Source: Paracoccaceae bacterium (GTDB lineage Bacteria; Pseudomonadota; Alphaproteobacteria; Rhodobacterales; Rhodobacteraceae). Taken from it: 60,029 nucleotides of DNA. A model generated the notes under the pieces. It ran no database searches and was not told where the DNA came from. It worked only from the letters and a program-made list of their open reading frames with translations. A program made the translations under genes and the position numbers. Numbering within the stretch: the first letter of the stretch is position 1; the number at the start of each line of letters is the position of its first letter. This document shows, one piece after another, positions 1 to 8,146 of this stretch. The stretch covers positions 1 through 60,029 of the forward strand of contig JASMHC010000020.1 in NCBI GenBank assembly GCA_030750975.1. The letters are read 5' to 3'.

Positions 1-306
1 TCCAACGCAGACTTAACCTTTGGCCCGCATCTTTCTTCGCGTGCACAACGTGGAACCGAACGGGCCGAGGATAGCGAAAGCGAGGATTCCAACGCCCGGC
101 CAGACCACCGATAGATCGACAGGTGCGTCGGGGCGAAGCCCCGATGTATTGGCAGGAAACCTACGACCAACCGGCGGGCCCGCCACCCTATACCAGATAT
201 AAAACGTCAACACCCTGCCTCAGATGTTCTGGGCAGGGCGCAGGCGCGTTGCCTTGGCGAATGGGTTTCGGATTTTCCTTGGACCACAGGTTGATTTTGA
301 ACCGCT
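1..306. other. Left-edge region without a firm gene; possible decayed C-terminal sorting tail
   Basis: No convincing gene is seen in either strand. On the minus strand a reading frame ending in TAA at 13-15 encodes a short hydrophobic stretch followed by Arg/Lys-rich residues (about 13-110), which resembles the tail of VPLPA/PEP-CTERM sorting signals, but no upstream protein body is present. A compact hairpin with arms CGGGGC/GCCCCG and loop GAA lies at 129-143. The frame running through the hairpin looks non-coding. Most likely this is intergenic DNA with a gene remnant. Confidence 0.25.
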
Positions 307-999
307 TTAGCTGCGTTCAGGCACCACCTGCTGCACAATTCCGGCCAGCACCAGATAGACCGAACTGGCCACCAGCCCCCAATGTGCCCAGCTTTGCGGA
401 TCGAAATCCACCCAGGCCGCCCAACCGGCAAAGAACACCCAGCCAAGCGCCACCGGCAGTGTGACCGCCCGCCAGCGTTTGGTGCGCGTGGGGTGAACGA
501 ATTTCAGCGGCAGGAACATCGCCACCGCCAGAAAGGTGGTGACGCCAAGGATGAACCAATAACCCGGTTCGATGGCAAACAGCACGATCACCACCATGTT
601 CCAGCAACCGGGGAAGCCAAGGAACGATTTGTCCTCGGTCTTCATGGTGGCGATGGCGAAGTATAGCGCCGAGGCGAAAGTGATGATGATAATCGCGATC
701 CAGCCGGTCCAGCCGGGCAGCAGGCCCGATTTGAACAGCGCATAGGCGGGAACGAAAACATAGGTCAGATAGTCTATGATCAGGTCCAGCAGCTCGCCGT
801 CAAACAGCGGGGCGTTTTTCTTGACGTGATATTTGCGCGCCAACGGTCCGTCGATACCGTCGACAGCGAAGGCGACGACCAGCCAGAGAAACATCATGCT
901 CCATTTCTCTTCCACGGCGGCCAGCATCGCCAGCATGGCGAAAACGGCGCCGGTGGCTGTCAGGAAATGAACCAACAGGGCTTGGGTTTTGATATTCAT
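307..999 (-). CDS. pcs: Phosphatidylcholine synthase
   Basis: This enzyme condenses CDP-diacylglycerol with choline to make phosphatidylcholine in the inner membrane, a route common in alphaproteobacteria. The 230-residue protein is almost entirely hydrophobic segments. Near residues 47-76 it carries the CDP-alcohol phosphatidyltransferase signature in the Pcs form: DGIDGPLAR, then a Gly and two Asp spaced by three residues. The length fits the family, normally 230-250. I chose the ATG at 999; a TTG six codons upstream (1017) is the alternative, and neither has a strong Shine-Dalgarno. It lies 42 bp downstream of xerC on the same strand and may be read with it, though the functions are unrelated. 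The family call is firm. Confidence 0.9.
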   Translation of the reverse strand: MNIKTQALLVHFLTATGAVFAMLAMLAAVEEKWSMMFLWLVVAFAVDGIDGPLARKYHVKKNAPLFDGELLDLIIDYLTYVFVPAYALFKSGLLPGWTGWIAIIIITFASALYFAIATMKTEDKSFLGFPGCWNMVVIVLFAIEPGYWFILGVTTFLAVAMFLPLKFVHPTRTKRWRAVTLPVALGWVFFAGWAAWVDFDPQSWAHWGLVASSVYLVLAGIVQQVVPERS

Positions 1000-1041
1000 G
1001 TACTCGTCATGCAGCAAAACCGCCGTTTTCGCAATGCGCGT

Positions 1042-1962
1042 TTAAGCGCGTGGATGGGCTTTGGCATAGACCTCCATCAGCCGCGAGGTATCGACCGCGG
1101 TATAGGTCTGGGTGGTGGAAAGCGAGGCATGGCCCAGCAATTCCTGAATGGCCCGCAGATCGCCGCCCGCACTTAGCAGATGGGTGGCAAAACTGTGCCG
1201 CATGGCATGTGGTGTCGCCGAGGCGGGCAGTCCCAGTTGCAGGCGCGTCCGCTCAAGCACTTTCTGGATGGCGCGGGGGTTCAATCGCCCACCGCGCACG
1301 CCGCGAAACACCGGGGCCTCCGGCGTGGCGTCATAGGGACAAAGCCGCATATATTCGGCAACGGCATCGCGTGCTGCGGGGATCACCGGAACGATCCGTT
1401 CCTTGTTGCCTTTCCCAAGAATGCGCAGCGTATCGCCAAGCGGCAGATCGGCGCCGGTGATGCCCAAAGCCTCGGATATCCGCAGACCGCAGCCGTAAAG
1501 CAGGGTTATCACCGCAGTGTCCCGCGCCGCGATCCACGGGGTTTCGGATTGCATCTCTATCGTGTCCAGCACCGATTTCGCCGCATCCACCGACAAGGCC
1601 CGGGGCAGCTTTTTGCGGAATTTCGGCGACCGCGTTGACAGCACCGCCGTTGGATCGAACCCTTCGCGCCGCGCCAGCCAGCGGTAGAAAGTCTTCACCG
1701 CCGACAGGCGTCGCGCCAGCGAACGCGGTGATCCGCCCTTGCCGCGCTCGGCTGCCATCCAGGCCCGCATGTCTGGTACGGTGATATTCGCAAGCGGCCC
1801 CAGCCCTTGCGGTTCTCCTCGGTGGAGGGTCATGAAACCGATGAAGTCGCGCAGGTCGCGCCCGTAAGCGGCCAGCGTGTTTTCCGAGGCCCCTTTCAGC
1901 CCCTTTTGCGCCGCAAGCCACTGCTTGAGCGCGTCACGGGCGGCGGGGGATATCAGGCTCAT
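1042..1962 (-). CDS. xerC: Tyrosine recombinase XerC
   Basis: This is a site-specific tyrosine recombinase that resolves chromosome dimers at dif together with XerD. The 306-residue protein has an N-terminal SAM-like core-binding domain (about 10-100) and a C-terminal catalytic domain. All catalytic residues are visible: Arg161, Lys184, His252, Arg255, His278 and the nucleophile Tyr287 in the TQTY context. The start codon overlaps the stop of the DUF484 gene by 4 bp (ATGA), so the two are translationally coupled. A DUF484-xerC pair is the arrangement known from the dapF-xerC region of gammaproteobacteria, and it favours XerC over XerD or an integron or phage integrase. No phage or att context is present. 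Confidence 0.92.
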   Translation of the reverse strand: MSLISPAARDALKQWLAAQKGLKGASENTLAAYGRDLRDFIGFMTLHRGEPQGLGPLANITVPDMRAWMAAERGKGGSPRSLARRLSAVKTFYRWLARREGFDPTAVLSTRSPKFRKKLPRALSVDAAKSVLDTIEMQSETPWIAARDTAVITLLYGCGLRISEALGITGADLPLGDTLRILGKGNKERIVPVIPAARDAVAEYMRLCPYDATPEAPVFRGVRGGRLNPRAIQKVLERTRLQLGLPASATPHAMRHSFATHLLSAGGDLRAIQELLGHASLSTTQTYTAVDTSRLMEVYAKAHPRA

Positions 1963-2666
1963 GACAGCCAGCGGCGCATCACTCTTTCGAAGATACCGGC
2001 GTAAAAACCCAGCAAATCGGTGCCCTGCTGCGGGGTGAAGAGATGCGGATCTTCCGCCCCCATAACCAGCATGCCGGGCAGGCGGCCGGTGCCGAGATCA
2101 AGTTTCAGGCAGGCTTCGGACCGGATATCCCCGGCCTTGTCGCCAAACAGGTTACGCGCACCGGCCTTGATCTGGCGCAGCGATACCTGACGCGGAGAAG
2201 CGTTGCGGCCAAGGGTAATATACTGGTCGATGAACCCAGGATCGGCAACAAACAGCACATCCCCCATCTGCTGGATCGACCGGCTGTCATCGGGCTGTTT
2301 GCTTTCCAGAACCAGCCGCACCGCATCAACCCGCAGGATATCGGCGATGTCGCCGCTTAAATCGGCGAGAAAGGTTTCAAAATCCAACGGGTCCAGCAAC
2401 CGCAGCGCCGCGCGGTGAATCTGGTTGGTTCCGGCCAGATTTTCATAAGCCGCGGCGATCACGCTGCGATGGGTGGTCTCAAGCTTGCCCAGCCGCGATT
2501 CCAGCCGGTTCATGGCGATGCCGCGCAAATCGACGATGTTTTCGCCCATGACCTTTTCGTTTGCCGACACAAGGGCCCGCATCAGATCATGATCTTCAAG
2601 GATGGTGTTCGGCTCCGCGAGAATCTTCTCGCGCAGCTCATGCTCGAGCTGTGCGTTGCTTGTCAT
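1959..2666 (-). CDS. DUF484 family protein
   Basis: This 235-residue soluble protein belongs to the DUF484 family, a GAF-like fold of unknown function habitually encoded next to xerC. The N-terminal 90 residues are helical and charged. The central part has the family features around LRVDAVRL and the DPGFIDQYITLGR stretch, and the C-terminus ends with a conserved helix (GFYAGIFERVMRRWLS). The start at 2666 is preferred because an AGAGGCAGG ribosome site precedes it; longer starts would add a non-conserved basic stretch. It overlaps xerC by 4 bp. A link to recombination or chromosome segregation is inferred only from the neighbour. Confidence 0.85.
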   Translation of the reverse strand: MTSNAQLEHELREKILAEPNTILEDHDLMRALVSANEKVMGENIVDLRGIAMNRLESRLGKLETTHRSVIAAAYENLAGTNQIHRAALRLLDPLDFETFLADLSGDIADILRVDAVRLVLESKQPDDSRSIQQMGDVLFVADPGFIDQYITLGRNASPRQVSLRQIKAGARNLFGDKAGDIRSEACLKLDLGTGRLPGMLVMGAEDPHLFTPQQGTDLLGFYAGIFERVMRRWLS

Positions 2667-2719
2667 GCCTGCCTCTGGCTTTTTTTGTCTTCTTTTGACA
2701 CGACTATAGCATAGCAAAT

Positions 2720-2824
2720 GCCGGTTTTGGCAACGAATTTTGGCAGACCCGCCGATTTTGGCGATTACGCCGGGCGGTCAAACTCTTGCCGTATTGTTTT
2801 TTTAGCCTGTGCCAAACCGCCCGG
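2720..2824. promoter_or_regulatory. Divergent intergenic region with TTTTGGC repeats and a spaced inverted repeat
   Basis: Between the divergent DUF484 and desaturase genes, TTTTGGC occurs three times (about 2723-2767). Two 9-bp arms, CCGGGCGGT at 2770-2778 and ACCGCCCGG at 2816-2824, flank a 37-nt T-rich stretch. This could be a regulatory loop or operator pair for the desaturase gene, but no protein can be named. Confidence 0.3.
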
Positions 2825-2869
2825 CAGGCATGGATTGGGCGGGAATTGGAAACAATAAGCGGGGCAATA

Positions 2870-3844
2870 ATGGATATGTCAGTTTTGGGAAATTTTCTGG
2901 CCGCAATGTCCGACCATATCGCCGGTCCTGACAGCCGATTGTGGCCGGCTTATCTGGCTGGCAGCGTGCTGATCGCCTATCTGATCTACCGCCGCCGGAA
3001 TGAAGGCAAATCCTTTGTTGAATGGCTGGTGCCCAAAAGCGTCTATCTGCATGCCTCGCACATGGTTGATCTGAAGGTTTTCGTGGTGAACCGCGCCATG
3101 GCGGCGCTGGGCATCTTCAACCTTGTCTTTCTAAGCGCCTTTATCGCAACGCGCCTGCCCGATCTGACCGGCCAATCCGCCGGCCTTGCGGCGGGGCCGG
3201 TGCTGATCGGGTTTCTGCTTCTCGTGGTTGGTGATCTTGCGGTCTATATCGTTCACCGGTTCCATCACGAGAACCGGATTTTCTGGCCGTTTCATTCGCT
3301 GCATCACTCGGCCGAGGTGATGACCCCGATCACCGTTTACCGCAAGCATCCGGTCTATGATCTGGTGTCGGCCATCGTCAAGGGTGTGCTGATCGGCACG
3401 CTGCAAGGCGCCATGATCGCGCTGTTCGCCGGAGAGATTTCCTTTGTCTCGGTCGTCGGGGTGAATGCGTTCTACGTGGCCTTCAACATGGCGGCGTCAA
3501 ACCTGCGCCACACGCATATCTGGCTAAGCTTCGGTCGCGTGCTTGAACATGTCTTCATTTCGCCCGCCCAGCATCAGGTGCATCATTCGATTGATCCCAG
3601 GCACCACAACAAGAACTACGGCGAGGTTCTGGCCATTTGGGACTGGATGTTCGGCACGCTTTACGTGCCCTCCGGCGAGGAAAAGCTGGAATTCGGCATC
3701 GGAGACGCCAAGGGCGCCCGCATCGCCCAGCCGCATGACAGCCTGACCAATGCCATGCTGGTGCCGCTGAAGGACAGCTGGAAGCAAATCGTCAAACAGG
3801 CGCGCCGCGCCGCAAAGCACAAAGAGGCGAGTGTTACAAAATGA
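2870..3844 (+). CDS. Sterol desaturase / fatty acid hydroxylase superfamily membrane protein
   Basis: This 324-residue membrane protein has the diiron histidine clusters of the fatty acid hydroxylase superfamily: HRFHH, then HSLHH, then HQVHH, plus a late histidine pair in the RHHNKNYG stretch. Several membrane segments surround them, around residues 20-40, 75-95, 105-125 and 175-200. Members use O2 to hydroxylate or desaturate lipids; the substrate here (sterol, hopanoid, ornithine lipid or carotenoid) cannot be told. The ATG at 2870 has an AGCGGGG ribosome site, better than the upstream options. The stop overlaps the next gene, an acyltransferase, by 4 bp, which suggests the pair modifies and acylates the same lipid or glycan. 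That coupling is inference. Confidence 0.85.
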   Translation: MDMSVLGNFLAAMSDHIAGPDSRLWPAYLAGSVLIAYLIYRRRNEGKSFVEWLVPKSVYLHASHMVDLKVFVVNRAMAALGIFNLVFLSAFIATRLPDLTGQSAGLAAGPVLIGFLLLVVGDLAVYIVHRFHHENRIFWPFHSLHHSAEVMTPITVYRKHPVYDLVSAIVKGVLIGTLQGAMIALFAGEISFVSVVGVNAFYVAFNMAASNLRHTHIWLSFGRVLEHVFISPAQHQVHHSIDPRHHNKNYGEVLAIWDWMFGTLYVPSGEEKLEFGIGDAKGARIAQPHDSLTNAMLVPLKDSWKQIVKQARRAAKHKEASVTK

Positions 3845-4926
3845 GCCGTGGATTTTCGACATATCTTGATCTGCTGCGCTTTTCGGCGGCTGTTATCGTA
3901 TTTCTGTCGCATTACGGCTATCAGCGGATGTCCGAGGGGCGCTGGTACTGGCTGCGGGAATGGAACCTTGGCAGCGACGCGGTGATCGTGTTCTTCGTAC
4001 TGTCGGGTTTCGTGATCGCCCATGTGGCGGCCCGGCCCGGCGCGGCGCTGGGCGGCTTTGCCTTTGACCGGCTGTCGCGTCTGATCTCGGTTGCCCTTCC
4101 GGCGCTTGTCCTGGGCTATGCGCTGGATCGTCTGGGGGCCTCGATCGCGCCGCAGGTCTATGCCAACTGGTTCTATAATCCGCTGCCCCTGTCGGAGCAG
4201 TTGCTTCGGGGGCTGAGCTTTACCAATGAATGGGGCCAGCTTGAAACCCGATTGGGTACCAACGGACCCTTCTGGTCGATCAGCTACGAGGCCGCCTATT
4301 ACGCGCTGTTTGCCGTGGCGTTCTTTCTGCGCGGCCAACAGCGTCTGGCGCTTTTGCTGCTGATCGGCTGGCTGGTGGGATTGAACATCCTGCTGCTATT
4401 GCCGGTCTGGCTGATGGGCGTCGCGCTGCACGCGATGAACCAGCGCGGGACGCTTCCGGCGAAGCTGGTGCCGTATTTCATCCTTGCCCCTGTGCCCGCC
4501 TATCTGCTGGCCCAATATGCCGGTTTGCCGCAATGGCTTTTGGCCGAAACCGCGCCGATCCACAGGGCGCTGAACCTGCGTTTCAGTGACGAGTTTCTGT
4601 GGAACACCTTTCTGGGTGTGCTGGTCGCCATGCATCTGCGCGGCATGTTCACGCTGTTCGCCTCGGGCCGGAAACTGCCGTTTGACCGGGCGATCAAATG
4701 GCTCGCCGGTGCGAGCTTTTCAATCTATCTGGTGCATTACCCGCTGCTGCAATTCCTGTCAGTGCTCGAGCTTGGCGGCCTGACGGGCTGGACCCGGGAT
4801 GCGGTGGTTCTTGGCATCGCCTTAACGGTCAGCTTTGCCTTCGCGGCCCTGTTTGAACGCCCGCTGCATATGTGGCGCGCGCTGGCGCGGCGGATCATGC
4901 CGCGGGCCGCCGCGCGACAGGCATGA
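3841..4926 (+). CDS. Acyltransferase 3 family membrane protein (OafA/YrhL-like)
   Basis: This 361-residue integral membrane protein has about ten hydrophobic segments. Its N-terminus (YLDLLRFSAAVIVFLSHYGY) is typical of acyltransferase 3 proteins, which move acyl groups onto sugars or lipids at the envelope; the later FFVLSGFVI and NGPFWSISYE motifs are also diagnostic. The start codon sits inside the stop of the desaturase gene (ATGA), so the two are coupled. The acceptor is unknown; O-antigen, exopolysaccharide or a membrane lipid are possible. A symmetric hairpin follows immediately and probably ends the operon. Confidence 0.85.
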   Translation: MSRGFSTYLDLLRFSAAVIVFLSHYGYQRMSEGRWYWLREWNLGSDAVIVFFVLSGFVIAHVAARPGAALGGFAFDRLSRLISVALPALVLGYALDRLGASIAPQVYANWFYNPLPLSEQLLRGLSFTNEWGQLETRLGTNGPFWSISYEAAYYALFAVAFFLRGQQRLALLLLIGWLVGLNILLLLPVWLMGVALHAMNQRGTLPAKLVPYFILAPVPAYLLAQYAGLPQWLLAETAPIHRALNLRFSDEFLWNTFLGVLVAMHLRGMFTLFASGRKLPFDRAIKWLAGASFSIYLVHYPLLQFLSVLELGGLTGWTRDAVVLGIALTVSFAFAALFERPLHMWRALARRIMPRAAARQA

Positions 4927-4927
4927 A

Positions 4928-4949
4928 AAAGGGGCCAGGCGGCCCCTTT
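4928..4949. terminator. Bidirectional rho-independent terminator
   Basis: Arms AAAGGGGCC (4928-4936) and GGCCCCTTT (4941-4949) form a perfect 9-bp stem with a 4-nt loop and A/T tails on both sides. It lies between the convergent acyltransferase and transaldolase genes and can serve both. Confidence 0.8.
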
Positions 4950-4972
4950 CAAAATGGTGACGGATCGAAGGA

Positions 4973-5626
4973 TCAAACGATCTTGATATTGGCCGCCTTG
5001 ATATCTGCAAGAAAGGCGTCCAGCCCCTTGTCGGTCAGCGGGTGGTTGACCATCGCCTTGATCACAGCCGGCGGGGCGGTCATCACATCGGCGCCAATCA
5101 GGGCGCTTTGCAGAACATGGTTGACCGTGCGGATCGAGGCCGCAAGGATCTGGGTTTCATATCCGTAATTGTCATACACGGTGCGGATATCTTCGATCAG
5201 GTCCATACCATCGAGGTTCACATCGTCCAGACGGCCGATAAAGGGCGAAATAAAGGTCGCACCCGCCTTGGCGGCCAGCAGCGCCTGATTGGCCGAGAAG
5301 CACAAGGTGACATTGACCATATGCCCGTCATCGGTCAGCGCCTTGCAGGCTTTCAGCCCGTCCCAGGTCAGCGGGACCTTGACCGCGATATTGTCGGCAA
5401 TCCCGACCAGCTTGCGGCCCTCGGCAATCATCGCTCCGGCTTCGGTGGCTGTTACCTCGGCGGAAACCGGACCGTCAACGATGGCACAGATTTCCTTGGT
5501 GACTTCAAGAATATCGCGGCCCGATTTCTTGATCAGTGACGGGTTGGTGGTCACACCGTCCACCATTCCTGTTTCGTTCAGTTCCCTGATGGCATCGACA
5601 TCAGCGGTATCGACAAAGAATTTCAT
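4973..5626 (-). CDS. fsa: Transaldolase-like fructose-6-phosphate aldolase
   Basis: A compact 217-residue aldolase of the FSA/TalC transaldolase group. It begins with the family hallmark [10 protein letters not shown], has GVTTNPSLI at 24-32, and the Schiff-base lysine is Lys83 in [34 protein letters not shown] follows the usual pattern. Proteins this short may act as transaldolase in the pentose phosphate pathway or as fructose-6-phosphate aldolase, and sequence inspection does not separate the two. The start at 5626 is preferred over 5635 because AAAGGA lies at proper distance only from 5626. It is divergent from priA with under 90 bp between them. Confidence 0.88.
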   Translation of the reverse strand: MKFFVDTADVDAIRELNETGMVDGVTTNPSLIKKSGRDILEVTKEICAIVDGPVSAEVTATEAGAMIAEGRKLVGIADNIAVKVPLTWDGLKACKALTDDGHMVNVTLCFSANQALLAAKAGATFISPFIGRLDDVNLDGMDLIEDIRTVYDNYGYETQILAASIRTVNHVLQSALIGADVMTAPPAVIKAMVNHPLTDKGLDAFLADIKAANIKIV

Positions 5627-5709
5627 AACACGCATCCTTTAGGCAGCTTGGCTTTTGCTTGCGGGTTCCTTACCCCAGAAGGGCACGGGTCAAAACCCCT
5701 GAAATCGGG

Positions 5710-7908
5710 ATGGGTATGGAGCAGGATTTCTTCCACGAAGGCGAATTGGTCGCGGTATTGACCACCCAGCCGCTGGACCGGACGCTGGATTACAAAGCGC
5801 CCGAGGGCGGGTGCTTTGCCGGTGCCTTTGTCGAAGTGCCGCTGGGGCCGCGCAAGGTGTTGGGCGTTGTCTGGGGTCCGGGCAAGGGCGATTTCGACCG
5901 CGCGAAAATACGCTTCGTCATCCGCGTGCTGGATGTGGCACCGATGCGCGAAGAGATGCGGCTGTTTCTCGAGCGGGGGGCCGCCTATACCTTGACGCCA
6001 ATGCCGGCGATGCTGCGGCTGGCGACCCGCGCACCGGGGCTGGGCGATCCGCTTTCGATGCGCAAGGTCTACCGGATGGGCGACAGGCAACCCGACCGGA
6101 TGACCGATGCCCGCACGCGGGTGCTTGCAGTGCTCGAGGAATTTGGCGGGCTGGCCTTTACCCTGAAGGAACTGGCCGAAATGGCGGGAACCTCTTCGTC
6201 GGTGATCAAGGGGCTGGTCAAGCTCGGGGCGGTGCGCGAAGAGACCAGCCCGCGCGATGTGCCATTTCCGCATTTGGACCCGGACTGGGGCGCGAAAGAC
6301 CTGACCGAGGAACAGACCGAGGCTGCCAAAGACCTGCGCGCCAAGGTGGCCTCGGGCGATTACGGCACGACGCTGTTACGGGGTGTGACCGGATCGGGCA
6401 AGACCGAGGTCTATCTGGAAGCGGTGGCAGAATGCCTGCGCAAAGGGCGGCAGGCGTTGGTTCTGTTGCCCGAGATTGCCCTGACGGCAGAATTTCTGGC
6501 CCGCGTTCAGGCGCGTTTCGGGGCAAAGCCCGCCGAATGGCATTCGGGCGTCACCATGACCGAGCGCCGGCGGACGTGGAAGATGGTCGGCCAGGGCGGG
6601 GCGCAGATGGTGATCGGCGCCCGCTCGGCCTTGTTTTTACCGTTTCGCGATCTGGGGCTGGTGATCGTCGACGAGGAGCACGACACCTCGTACAAGCAAG
6701 AGGACGGCGTGCTTTACAACGCGCGGGACATGGCGGTGCTGCGGGCCTCGATCTGCGGGGCGCAGGTGGTGCTGGCCTCGGCCACACCCAGCCTTGAAAG
6801 CTGGGTCAATGCGGAGGCAGGCAAATACGCCAAAGTCGAACTGCATGCACGCTTTGGCGAGGCGGTGATGCCGCGCATGGGCACGATCGACATGCGGCAA
6901 GAAACGCTGCCTTCGACGCGGTGGATATCGGACAGCCTGGCGGGCAAGGTGACGGCACGGGTTGAGAAAGGTGAACAGGCCCTGTTGTTCATCAACCGCC
7001 GGGGCTATGCGCCGATCACGCTGTGCCGGGCCTGTGGCCATCAGATCGGCTGTGATCACTGCGACAGCCGGATGGTCGAACATCGGTTTCAAAAGCGTCT
7101 GGTTTGTCATCAATGTGGCGAGACGAAACCGATCCCGACGGCCTGCCCGTCCTGCGCGGCAGAGGATCGTCTGGCGCCGATTGGCCCGGGGGTTGAGCGT
7201 CTGGCCGAGGAAGCGGCATTGCTGTTCCCCGACGCGCGGGTGGCGATCCTGTCGTCGGACCGGTTTGGATCGGCCCGCGCGCTGAAGGCCGAGATCGAGA
7301 CGATCGCGGCGGGGGGCTGCGACATCATCATCGGTACGCAGCTGGTGGCGAAGGGGCACAATTTTCCCCTGCTGACACTGGTCGGGGTGATTGACGCCGA
7401 TCTCGGGCTGCACGGGTCGGACCTGCGGGCGGCGGAAAGGACGTTTCAGCTGATGCGTCAGGTTTCGGGCCGGGCGGGGCGGGCCGAAACCCCCGGCGCG
7501 GCGGTGATGCAGACCTATCAACCCGAACATCCGGTGATCCGCGCGATCCTGTCGGGGGATGAAGAGGGGTTCTGGAAAGCCGAGGCCGCCCAGCGCGAAG
7601 CGGCCGGAATGCCGCCTTTCGGGCGATTGGCGGGGATTGTGTTAAGCGGTTCGGACGCGCAGCAGGTGATGGAGCTTGGGCTGGCGCTGGCCCGCAATGA
7701 CGCGGCGGTGCGGGCGGTGGGCGCTCAGGTGTTCGGACCAGCGCCCGCGCCGATTGCGCGGGTGCGCGGGCGGCATCGGGTACGGCTTCTGGTGAAGGCG
7801 GGCAAGGGCGTTGCCTTGCAGCGGGCGATTGCCGATTGGGTAGGCAGGTTTCCTTTGAAGGGTGATTTGCGGCTGGCCGTGGATATTGATCCGCAGAGTT
7901 TTTACTGA
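5710..7908 (+). CDS. priA: Primosomal protein N' (replication restart helicase PriA)
   Basis: PriA recognises stalled forks and D-loops and reloads the replicative helicase. The protein of about 732 residues starts with the DNA-binding domain (LVAVLTTQPLDRTLDY). A superfamily 2 helicase core follows, with Walker A GVTGSGKTE, the DEEHD box, and GTQLVAKGHNFP in the second RecA lobe. The zinc-binding insert has eight cysteines arranged as CRACG, CDHC, CHQCG and CPSC. The length matches the family. ATGs at 5710 and 5716 are both possible; neither has a strong ribosome site. The call is firm. Confidence 0.95.
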   Translation: MGMEQDFFHEGELVAVLTTQPLDRTLDYKAPEGGCFAGAFVEVPLGPRKVLGVVWGPGKGDFDRAKIRFVIRVLDVAPMREEMRLFLERGAAYTLTPMPAMLRLATRAPGLGDPLSMRKVYRMGDRQPDRMTDARTRVLAVLEEFGGLAFTLKELAEMAGTSSSVIKGLVKLGAVREETSPRDVPFPHLDPDWGAKDLTEEQTEAAKDLRAKVASGDYGTTLLRGVTGSGKTEVYLEAVAECLRKGRQALVLLPEIALTAEFLARVQARFGAKPAEWHSGVTMTERRRTWKMVGQGGAQMVIGARSALFLPFRDLGLVIVDEEHDTSYKQEDGVLYNARDMAVLRASICGAQVVLASATPSLESWVNAEAGKYAKVELHARFGEAVMPRMGTIDMRQETLPSTRWISDSLAGKVTARVEKGEQALLFINRRGYAPITLCRACGHQIGCDHCDSRMVEHRFQKRLVCHQCGETKPIPTACPSCAAEDRLAPIGPGVERLAEEAALLFPDARVAILSSDRFGSARALKAEIETIAAGGCDIIIGTQLVAKGHNFPLLTLVGVIDADLGLHGSDLRAAERTFQLMRQVSGRAGRAETPGAAVMQTYQPEHPVIRAILSGDEEGFWKAEAAQREAAGMPPFGRLAGIVLSGSDAQQVMELGLALARNDAAVRAVGAQVFGPAPAPIARVRGRHRVRLLVKAGKGVALQRAIADWVGRFPLKGDLRLAVDIDPQSFY

Positions 7909-8084
7909 CGGGGCGGTATGGCCGATCTCATATTGCGATCCTGACCCTTCATGGTGATTTGACCGGTGATCAAAGATGCTTAACCTGATCGGGTATCAGG
8001 TAAGGAGATTTCGGGAATGGGGACGAAACTTCAGTTCCCGATCCAGCCCTGAGTTCGAATTGGCTTGCGCCAATCCGACCGGGG

Positions 8085-8141
8085 CGAGGGGCCAGCCCCT
8101 CGCGCTCCCCGGGATATTTCAGGACAAAAGATAAGAAAAGG
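8085..8141 (+). repeat. Intergenic palindromic repeat, copy 1
   Basis: A perfect stem with arms CGAGGGGC (8085-8092) and GCCCCTCG (8095-8102) is followed by CGCTCCCCGGGATATTTC and then AGGACAAAAGATAAG. The same layout occurs at 37746-37807, and weaker relatives lie at 55796-55886 and 56010-56050. This copy lies between the convergent priA and YeeE genes. It behaves like a REP-type element near 3' ends, and may double as a terminator. Confidence 0.65.
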
Positions 8142-8146
8142 GGGGA

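Noticed and set aside
1042-1962. XerC-type recombinase as sign of an integrated phage or integron
   Set aside because: It is coupled to DUF484 as in the housekeeping xerC locus, and no phage genes, attC sites or att repeats are near it.
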